Below, piece by piece: positions 13,301 through 15,022 of a stretch of DNA of 16,331 nt. Positions within the stretch are counted from its first letter, which is position 1, and every line of letters begins with the position of its first letter. The stretch covers positions 1 through 16,331 of the forward strand of contig JALLAP010000202.1 in NCBI GenBank assembly GCA_036939355.1. Reading direction: 5' to 3'. The notes beneath the pieces are model-generated. The model saw only the letters and a list, made by a program, of their open reading frames with translations. It searched no databases and was not told the origin of the DNA. The translations under genes were made by a program, and so were the position numbers. This DNA comes from Thalassiosira profunda. Lineage: Eukaryota; Bacillariophyta; Thalassiosirophyceae; Thalassiosirales; Thalassiosiraceae.

Positions 13301-14949
13301 TCTCAAGATCGCAGGCGGATGGCCAAGGAGGGCGCACCTGGCTCATCACATTTTTGGAAGACCACGGCGACGTGTCTCTTCTTCAGGCATCGAGCTCGTT
13401 GACAGGCAAGGGGGCATCGCTCGATGTCACTGAGGTCGCCAAGGGCAACGAGCTAGGTGGATCGTTTGTGCTGTCGTTCGAGTCCGAGACGACGGCGGAT
13501 CTGCCGTTTGATGTGGACGAGGCCACGCTGCGATTATCCCTTGAGGCTTTGAATGGGCTGGGACAGGTTCAGGTGCATGCAGAGGGATCGACAGACTCTG
13601 AGTTTGGTCGCTCGTTCACCGTCACCTTTCTGGACGCAAATCGGGGAGATGTTCCATTGGTTGCTGTCGACACAGCCCAGCTGACTGGTCTTGGAAACGC
13701 CGTCTCCGTGTCCGAGGCCACCAAAGGCAGCCTTGCCTCGAAGGATGCCCTCTACCTTAGCTTTGACCTGCCACTCGGTTGTTCTGCCTCTGACGTGGGG
13801 CGAGCGCATTGCGGTGACCCCATCGCAGAAACAGTCATTGAGCTCAGCACGAGCGTGGACTTCACAGGCACGGTCAAGGCCTACCAGTACTCGCCCGACT
13901 ACTCGATCCAGGTCATCCGGACCTCGTATGCGGGCGATGCGCCTCCTCGATCGCTGAGTGGATACTTCACCCTTGCGTACGAAGGAAGTATTTCGGAGCC
14001 AATCCACGCCCACGCGAGCGCCGAAAGCGTCCGCCATGCTCTCGAGGGGCTTCCCGGCATCAACACTGTCAGCGTCCAGAGGGCCTACTCCTCACAGGTC
14101 GCGCCAGGAGTGTGCATCGACGTCATTGCTGGCTCCTCCTCAGTTTCCTGCAGCAGCTCCTGCAGTCCCTGCGACTTTGGCGCCGCAGGAATCCAGGCTG
14201 GCTCGCTCATCAAGGTGGGCGACGACTGGCGTCGGGTGTCCTCTTCGCACGACGGTGTCCAAGAATCGTTCGAGATTGCCTCAGTTGACGACTCTTCCAT
14301 CAAGATGGCGTACGTTGGCGACAGCTTGGTTGGTTGGGACCTGCAGATCTGGAGTGGAGGCTACGAATGGACCGTCGAGTTGCTGAGCGTTGATGGGGAC
14401 TCAAAGCCCTTCTCGGCCCCTGTGCACCACATGCTGCCTCCCGAGGCGGCAGTGGAAATCGCCACCCAAGATTGCGACAAGTGCCTGTACGCGGACGGGC
14501 TGACGCCCGACGCGCAATACTACGTTCGAGCTCGCGTCAGGAACGAGAGGGGCTGGAGCGAGTACAGCGATGCCATTTCTGCAACTCCAAGGGGCATTCC
14601 GTCGGCGCCAACGAATGTCCAAGTGCGCGCCGTCTCCGGGGAGTGCCTCGAAGTGCAGTGGATGCCTCCAGTGTACGGAGCGCCCCTGGCTTCTTACGTT
14701 GTGCAGTGGGATCGCAGCGATGCCTTCAGCCAAGCTGTTGGCGATTCCGCGTCCTGCTCGTTTGGCTACCGCGAGGTGCAATACCTATCTGTGTCAGGCA
14801 CAGGCGAGCTCTCAGGCTTCTACCGTCTGAAATTTCCTTCGTCCGAATGGACTTCATTCATTCCAGTCAATGCTGATGCAACCACTATTCAAAAGGCTCT
14901 CGAACAGCTCAGCACGGTCGGGGAAGTCAATGTGGTGCAGATGAGTTAG
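1315..14949 (+). CDS. Giant secreted FN3 / beta-module repeat protein, apparently C-terminally truncated
   Basis: A single frame of 4,544 codons with no visible intron. The frame is open upstream to 1114, but ATG 1315 is its first ATG and immediately precedes a signal peptide, so I start there; the TTG at 1249 is not a credible eukaryotic start. Order after the signal peptide: FN3 half 1A, modules 1-2, FN3 half 1B; FN3 half 2A, modules 3-4, FN3 half 2B; intact FN3 3 and 4; FN3 half 5A, EVQ array 1, modules 5-20, FN3 half 5B; EVQ array 2, modules 21-26, FN3 half 6B; FN3 half 7A, module 27 cut short at TAG. There is no C-terminal membrane helix or GPI-type tail. The protein is probably extracellular, perhaps adhesive or part of a surface coat; that role is inferred from FN3 content and the signal peptide. 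The stop falls inside a module inside an opened FN3, so the product is truncated or a further exon is missing. I know no gene name for it. Confidence 0.88.
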   Translation: MRIFGLSLLLVGGLLPSSASASELVSSNYQFGDLRLQYLPPANDGGEEVTKYKIEWDASDRNALVPPFAPSSQHFGSAEISNIREEQEIVLSCRDACSGTFVLSWGGRVSEPLSVDATDAEMELALSVLLQPFNVHEDGSSPVRVSRKASGFGFKWRVTFLGVSGDVGTIQANGDLLVGHGATINVVEAVKGSSDLYPGAYTNEVQTVSVRKRPGFGCESLAGSFALSFEGKETYSVDIDASPEDFKAALESLSTIHTVNVETDHHVSSGAGDCASRSWIVTFTHLVHENRQGAGDIGLLRVSSSSLDDPTVTQVEVFENLKGTNPRAFNIRGLQHGLTYHCRVSAYNSLGYGVSSTTVSATPKVQPPPPSNPIVSVPDEVDDEDDAGTSLSLSWQAVADDNGGDPVSQYKVEWYSAVDKLEVQKLTTSASDGITEVQAIKISADTDGITGFFTLSFDGETSELIAHDAEADGEESIEMKLERLSTVGDVEVSREYSWASVPDIEFDLTSGSNALSWVGGSYSGALAEAFSAGDLIRVGEEIHTVSSVGSSFLMTTKAYSGPSAAAVHIHKWAFGHEWLVTFASHIGKQPLLEASTANNWAGTNPVIEVRRVREGLQPLSGTMRLGFEGERTLPIPYDADEALVKQALESLSSIGEVDAARYRNNNGHNYFVTFLSELGNREQLTIDDSQLTGPDAQARVATIIDGTEPQSYGSALIPHPSDTGSPSMQYRLTGLENGAPYFVRIRSRNAKGFGYAKVAAPSPMTPVRKPSSPTFLSMFALSDTQLRVSWQASQEDGGAPITKYAVQWDVDASFPSAWLPGYFYEKSVDGPGEPGEVFCHTFAIDPSSSAVPRYGRVLAFNGHQWSDAEGTSSTVAAVGKPGPVRNLDAFPTSSIGLMLTWASPSIDDEESCDYAGDGGAPITHYVVEYDEEADFSTPATSVTVPATSTDLRVGGKDVLSGSESTLLKEGGTYYARITPFNSAGPGTTVTFPSAVGPLADANPSAPIARNSVAMSASSLQVEWDTPALDGGSVIQEYIVEYDTDPGFQSTPRNITIPSVSEVHALEVRASDIELNVQTIQATVAVTNEVQSIKTEVDGVDEVQEVSTTCDDVTAEVQMIVTTAVDTNEEQAVSLMSDDIDEIQLVRLQGDNQVEVQSVQVSVPRVNEVQKFGVVVSNINTDGDGVLSTACAGLSVGDACPDIENALAGAFTVSFDFDDCGSDGSGGVNYCQLALSEYEPIGDVVCSPGLVNDPYAGGDHCVSEPVTHSYGSAEGDAGTLQQVLNDLVDDNGVSFMTSPNAPGKQDAVTVTRTGRIKTKGTCILDPLGANPATCTGEYELLYEITFDAVHSSGDVPPVTVVTSDFRLDAASASYGSAMCPPAYYSMGCEEPVGAALDADHGSFYSGEADSTAVEATKGSQPTGMITLDYECESKVTVLPGGSSMTVSGDGMLASFDNAAFVDSAVGGQYLRFSAGDGIDHYRRIASVDAATDSVTFDTQAPANGATYTDVEFGDYFSDWNEADGGSGVSSHCQGTRVHATLPLDVDIYNTAMSETDWRGKIGAMSVIDSSGIAVERNLVPDLSSDIGLIWDVTFQKQPGNVHEMTCTSVSGTNACSVSTLQDSSILDGSFQLQTTWPHEYVSETQQLYETASVRWNSDAATLKEELESIVDADGDKVFGSVDVSRSPYTPPSHSRWSGGYLWTITFLSRGGNIPALTVDDSSLAGRNPLLEVSDEDSGEADLYQGARNSAAFGADEPGLARDGNQVSGSFALSWAGNAYHSSVASTGNVFTVQTGGASSNQHTALSADNFKALFEQHVLGSSANQVDVVRSSQPTQWMGYTYAIIFRHEDVGGNVPPLSYLLDSPLGGSNSYARIDESIRGTELVGTFQLRFEGETTRPINYDATAADMQEALNELNSIAPSAVVVSGGENPIRSGPSDGTGGLSTQVGGRVWYVTFASNTWQDPTVVHDSSFVPGNWVGPPASHSDTWSSGFSKAWGKNVGNVPMIICLQSGLSTTNGAIPDGGCAVSELVAGTDPLGGSFKICLDSASNPNNVMSVESDSCTDFIAHNAVASAAESGGDGSSVEEKLEQLENVGDVKVTRSAINPRNGGYTWQVQFLTDSDGPCDQKDDLALLCNAPGNVPKLCDAGGATLCDTNSLLGTCLQPSSCDKLTVLDATDNQNGVRFPGGNEKQAVFVKDSDYLGWEDGSVVDSTGVSKEYQLLVDGVATACLPHNALAENMRAVIQAVLDSGAGGSVRVDRTRSEHLAENGFVYYLTFYDTGDLPLLGSSYADGACATDFDASQSVVVTSLLDGTLHPSSCDDCADGIVQRGDFTTLEVTGEGLSGTLAWNAEPASVKAHLEQTSGRTVDVTRTVLDKYGTIEWLVTFTENVGVTPPGAGDVDPITVAQDPDTAGRSASVMVSEMVKGSVGLSGSFSLDYQSSGGPRAFSFDESPQRMSRKLEEMSTVGSVFVTRDCYPSCSSGGWGGTAVSPGAVGGYEWTVYFLKNPGSSDGVTFPPGSGAMNPPAIDHALLSGKDATVVTSSPSEGSDPLAGSFSLVVDAEESESMPYNIDASGMMTAVNDLQSVGDVSVVTGTSTNNLIPGITASVLADGTLASLTGGDLREHLAPGDLFRIGGASDEMDGAELIGSAALSPRSPILSSVQLDSSRTRLNAGETIRVGGDMYSIAKTGVEVQQIAVHRASDIASGDFYQLKVAVDGVEDTTACLTFDAAASEVESALNGLSILSDNGGVLVTKTDTSSGFVGDAHFYKVYFSGDGLIGDVDEMVAEQCVSGILPGVDATNSHVHVRTLIQGGTTEHQRVTLASDSGSTTGSAFRLTVSDADSNSWDSPCFEWGTPSLDISSLIDADAFSSGALTVDSVADLGDSMFIIAATSFVEGVVLVGDYVNPDNSCPGHVLSLGADGKSVVMEASSACSAAPGDALYVSRDIAILDSATDNGWSVSEVTTLKLFSDAEILESSDGLYKLTVEFEGVSASTPCLPYGASAEDIQQAVGSLFDYNQDGVIDSLDADHIAVSREGDGSTSSGFGYTYQFLSNGSSSSIGPSGVLGSNAPKFSVVDIGVAGGCVDYGVEGAHVTDTASTSDESNVISLGPDAAVTITAGARLRASSSLDASKVYTVDHTRGDGSTLVLTETFDGSTTTGTTTLHLIDGGTPQFNVEIVREGVDEHVYDVFFTGSHWKDVPEMSVSVFGDGTCSASNSDIADGMNRRIGVSTVVDGGASADAESSYVLDRAVRRDLGGAHDLFVVPPVFKVHSDSSEVQRIIVKDEDNSAIWGSGQPSYTLSFGGESTECLAYDASDVDVEYAINSLSSLCPGFDACVTVTRSQDASLAPNGFVYTLYFDSSSVARKDIDGLLADALHVDCTAFDSADGEHVLIETLQQGHSSAEYSALQVPFGGSPVGRWLGEPQTDLPIYRVSGTHWFVRFEEALGSVDVALNPDELSYNSLASTDEVLAGSNPDRVVIPGLSTGIPHFAQVYARTGLGFSPPSDAVSAVPSGRPEKLRNVATGVALHQNEVQTVTIAATHQKEVQSVATSAIAIPEVQEITLEGTEGSDMSTYLFSLRNPEVQVVKWASGSPVTAGSFFLKLRYVDRAASDLAGSVVYKEMKTPCIEFDAAAEDVKRAMETDAVENGLGADSVRVTRSGNRSYSSEHGYSYKIAFVGSAVRGNVRELTSDLGLTGLDSTGGNTCTSFESPTNDASLEIWTENEGQALGTDTPRAEVVVSTNKAIVGGEFQLSVNHFGQQLTTECIPWDATEDQVKAALEDLANVDSVRVDRTGGGLLSDDDATYAVYFDGNAMHTDGTDSSSFLPSLGSSFAVVEPNSCQPLQAYHNNVLMDVGDIPEAIATVRAVAKYDGEHTLSGAPTSASSDSIAQSLVASLPMSITDAQATQSLETSDNGLTFTLTYGEDDGDVPLLVCNSPSLTSLVACDTSTVMDGNEIRGNFYLESSDPIPFDASPAEVEAALAGVSGIGSVDVSRSQADGQGGRTWLITFLEDHGDVSLLQASSSLTGKGASLDVTEVAKGNELGGSFVLSFESETTADLPFDVDEATLRLSLEALNGLGQVQVHAEGSTDSEFGRSFTVTFLDANRGDVPLVAVDTAQLTGLGNAVSVSEATKGSLASKDALYLSFDLPLGCSASDVGRAHCGDPIAETVIELSTSVDFTGTVKAYQYSPDYSIQVIRTSYAGDAPPRSLSGYFTLAYEGSISEPIHAHASAESVRHALEGLPGINTVSVQRAYSSQVAPGVCIDVIAGSSSVSCSSSCSPCDFGAAGIQAGSLIKVGDDWRRVSSSHDGVQESFEIASVDDSSIKMAYVGDSLVGWDLQIWSGGYEWTVELLSVDGDSKPFSAPVHHMLPPEAAVEIATQDCDKCLYADGLTPDAQYYVRARVRNERGWSEYSDAISATPRGIPSAPTNVQVRAVSGECLEVQWMPPVYGAPLASYVVQWDRSDAFSQAVGDSASCSFGYREVQYLSVSGTGELSGFYRLKFPSSEWTSFIPVNADATTIQKALEQLSTVGEVNVVQMS
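1381..1560 (+). other. FN3 domain 1, N-terminal half
   Basis: Strands A-C of a fibronectin type III fold: LRLQYLPPANDGGEEVTKY followed by KIEWD (pattern WxPPxxDGGxxIxxYxVEW; the first Trp is Tyr here). The domain is not completed here: beta modules follow from about 1570, and the matching C-terminal half appears at 2293-2424. Confidence 0.65.
1570..2292 (+). repeat. Beta modules 1-2, inserted in FN3 domain 1
   Basis: Two copies of the repeated module (about 1570-1893 and 1921-2292). The shared pattern is an EVQ-type first strand, GSFxLSFxGxxT, a DA-containing loop, a short helix like VxxALExL, a VxV strand, a WxVTF strand, a GD turn and a closing VxVxExxKG strand. Module 1 begins EEQEIV and carries two cysteines (SCRDACSG); module 2 begins NEVQTVSV. 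Module boundaries are set by eye to within about ten residues. Confidence 0.7.
2293..2424 (+). other. FN3 domain 1, C-terminal half
   Basis: Strands E-G: FNIRGLQHGLTYHCRVSAYN then LGYGVSSTTVSATP. This is the classic xxLxxGxxYxxRVxAxNxxGxGxxS ending of an FN3 domain. It follows module 2 through GTNPRA, a joint of the kind also seen as GSNPDR before half 5B. Confidence 0.8.
2425..2577 (+). other. FN3 domain 2, N-terminal half
   Basis: A proline-rich lead, an acidic stretch (DEVDDEDDAG) and strands A-C: LSLSWQAVADDNGGDPVSQY then KVEWYSAVD. Beta modules 3-4 interrupt it; the rest of the domain is at 3442-3612. Confidence 0.75.
2578..3441 (+). repeat. Beta modules 3-4, inserted in FN3 domain 2
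   Basis: Module 3 (2578-3156) has two EVQ strands (LEVQKL, TEVQAI), then FFTLSFDGET, a helix ending LERLSTVGDVEVSR, and resumes at HEWLVTF (3034-3060) after a nested insert at 2821-3030. Module 4 (3157-3441) has SGTMRLGFEGERTLPIPYDA, the ALESLSSIGEV helix and NYFVTFL, and no nested insert. Module 3 is therefore about twice the length of module 4. Confidence 0.75.
2821..3030 (+). repeat. Nested mini-domain insert 1 (in module 3)
   Basis: About 70 residues placed between the VxVSR strand and the WLVTF strand of module 3. The core pattern is FSAGDLIRVGEEIHTVSSV followed by LMTTKAYSG. Similar cores occur at 5608-5850, 9121-9387 (two in a row), 10618-10827, 14101-14349 and, weakly, 9895-10170. 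The predicted fold is all-beta and small, perhaps SH3-like; that is inference. Confidence 0.6.
3442..3612 (+). other. FN3 domain 2, C-terminal half
   Basis: MQYRLTGLENGAPYFVRIRS then NAKGFGYAKVAAPSPMTP: strands E-G of FN3, closing the domain opened at 2425. Confidence 0.8.
3613..4320 (+). other. Two uninterrupted FN3 domains (3 and 4)
   Basis: Domain 3 (3613-3954) runs from SPTF through LRVSWQASQEDGGAPITKY and AVQWD to YGRVLAFNGHQWS. Domain 4 (3955-4320) runs from GPVRNL through LMLTWASPS, GDGGAPITHYVVEYD and YYARITPFNSAGPG. These are the only FN3 copies in the window with both halves adjacent, and they serve as the reference for recognising the split copies. Confidence 0.85.
4321..4494 (+). 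other. FN3 domain 5, N-terminal half
   Basis: PSAPIARNSVAMSASSLQVE then WDTPALDGGSVIQEYIVEYD (strands A-C). After RNITIPSVS the sequence moves into EVQ array 1. The C-terminal half that would close it appears only at 11740-11872. Confidence 0.8.
4495..4848 (+). repeat. EVQ array 1: nine copies of a 13-residue repeat
   Basis: Nine successive units with E[VI]Q or a close variant at 13-residue spacing (two intervals are 14): EVH, NVQ, EVQ, EVQ, EVQ, EEQ, EIQ, EVQ, EVQ. Each unit reads roughly EVQxVxxxxxxVx, with alternating hydrophobic residues as in a beta-strand and acidic Asp-rich turns. The same EVQ strand opens many full beta modules, so the array looks like the first strand of the module multiplied on its own. 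DNA similarity between units is low, so the expansion is old or under protein-level selection. Confidence 0.85.
4849..5565 (+). repeat. Beta module 5, cysteine-rich variant
   Basis: A long module (about 239 residues) with ten cysteines, otherwise following the pattern: AGAFTVSFDF, a helix LQQVLNDLVDDNGV, VTVTRTG, ELLYEITFD, SGDVPPVTVV and closing VEATKGS. An NTDGDG stretch at 4849-4866 resembles the start of an EF-hand-like calcium loop but lacks the acidic residue at position 12. The even number of cysteines fits disulfides in a secreted protein. Confidence 0.6.
5566..8970 (+). repeat. Beta modules 6-13
   Basis: Approximate units: 5566-6186, 6187-6603, 6604-6960, 6961-7422, 7423-7890, 7891-8274, 8275-8604, 8605-8970. 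Typical landmarks: VGTFQLRFEGETTRPINYDA (6964-7023), NVGDVKVTRS, GGYTWQVQFL, GFVYYLTFYDTGDLPLLG, GGYEWTVYFL. Module 6 carries the nested insert at 5608-5850. Module 7 contains VDADGDKVFGSVD (6319-6357), an EF-hand-like loop with Lys in place of the usual Gly at position 6. Module 10 is cysteine-rich. Module 12 contains RGD at 8302-8310. Boundaries are by eye. Confidence 0.7.
5608..5850 (+). repeat. Nested mini-domain insert 2 (in module 6)
   Basis: Core FSAGDGIDHYRRIASV followed by a DSVTFDT strand matches insert 1. Here it interrupts the module after its first long strand (MITLDYECES) and before DYFSDWNEADGG, so it occupies a different loop from inserts 1 and 5. Confidence 0.5.
9121..9387 (+). 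repeat. Nested mini-domain inserts 3a and 3b, in tandem
   Basis: Two cores in a row: LAPGDLFRIGG (about 9199-9231) and LNAGETIRVGGDMYSIAKTG (about 9328-9387). They follow the DVSVVTG strand of module 14. The next sequence is the EVQ strand of module 15, so the second half of module 14 is missing here. Confidence 0.55.
10366..10401 (+). other. EF-hand-type calcium-binding loop in module 17
   Basis: DYNQDGVIDSLD fits the canonical 12-residue loop Dx[DN]xDGxIxxx[DE]: Asp/Asn/Asp at positions 1, 3 and 5, Gly at 6, Ile at 8, Asp at 9 and 12. It joins the helix IQQAVGSLF to the strand HIAVSRE, so it sits in the helix-to-strand turn of the beta module. A single loop without a partner EF-hand is also typical of dockerin-like and other extracellular calcium sites. 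Confidence 0.75.
10618..10827 (+). repeat. Nested mini-domain insert 4 (at module 18)
   Basis: Core ITAGARLRASSSL, SKVYTVDHTRGDG, TLVLTETFDG parallels insert 1 (SAGDLIRVG, EIHTVSSV, FLMTTKAYSG). It precedes the second half of a module at NVEIVREG. Confidence 0.5.
11740..11872 (+). other. FN3 domain 5, C-terminal half
   Basis: SNPDRVVIPGLSTGIPHFAQ then VYARTGLGFSPPSDAVSAVP: strands E-G of FN3. It follows module 20 without a preceding N-terminal half, so it most simply pairs with the half at 4321-4494, about 7.2 kb or 2,400 residues upstream. Confidence 0.75.
11873..12063 (+). repeat. Remnant FN3 strand A and EVQ array 2
   Basis: After GRPEKLRNVATG, which resembles only the first strand of an FN3, come three EVQ units whose Glu codons start at 11917, 11956 and 11995, exactly 39 bp (13 residues) apart. 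A fourth EVQ at 12070 opens module 21. The FN3 N-terminal half expected here is nearly absent, although a C-terminal half follows at 14470. Confidence 0.75.
12064..14469 (+). repeat. Beta modules 21-26
   Basis: Approximate units: 12064-12522, 12523-12906, 12907-13191, 13192-13452, 13453-13743 and 13945-14469. Modules 21 and 22 are of the cysteine type (TPCIEFDA, TECIPWDA). Modules 24 and 25 are compact and close to the consensus (GSFVLSFESETTADLPFDVD, FTVTFLDANRGDVPLVAV). Between 25 and 26, positions 13744-13944 hold a stretch that does not fit the module (LSFDLPLGCSASD, then VIELSTSVDFTG), possibly an FN3-like or other strand set. Module 26 contains a nested insert and resumes at GGYEWTVELL. 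Confidence 0.7.
14101..14349 (+). repeat. Nested mini-domain insert 5 (in module 26)
   Basis: Core IQAGSLIKVGDDWRRVSSS followed by IKMAYVGDS. It sits between the TVSVQRA strand and GGYEWTVELL, the same loop used by insert 1 in module 3. It adds a cysteine cluster, SCSSSCSPC (14149-14175). Confidence 0.6.
14470..14595 (+). other. FN3 domain 6, C-terminal half
   Basis: KCLYADGLTPDAQYYVRARV then NERGWSEYSDAISATP: a textbook FN3 strand E-G ending. It closes the series that began near 11873, whose N-terminal half is reduced. Confidence 0.8.
14596..14769 (+). other. FN3 domain 7, N-terminal half, never closed
   Basis: PSAPTNVQVRAVSGECLEVQ then WMPPVYGAPLASYVVQWDRS (strands A-C). An EVQ strand and a partial module follow, and the frame stops before any C-terminal half. 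Confidence 0.8.
14770..14946 (+). repeat. Beta module 27, first half only
   Basis: REVQYLSVSGTGELSGFYRL, then a helix ALEQLSTVGEVNVV, then QMS and TAG. The WxVTF strand, GD turn and closing strand seen in other modules are missing. The break falls just after the VxV strand, where modules 3 and 26 receive their nested inserts. Confidence 0.75.
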
Positions 14950-15022
14950 TTTCTACGCACACCGAGATCAAGCCTTCAACTAAATCTAACTCCAAGTCTA
15001 CACAAATCAAGACAAGCATCAA
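14950..15022. other. Short convergent intergenic gap
   Basis: Only 73 bp separate the stop of the giant gene (TAG 14947-14949) and the stop of the minus-strand zinc-finger gene (TAA 15023-15025). The gap is AT-richer than its flanks. It contains CTAAC at 14986-14990, which could be an intron branch site on the + strand, but no sensible continuing exon follows. I see no clear AATAAA signal. Confidence 0.6.
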
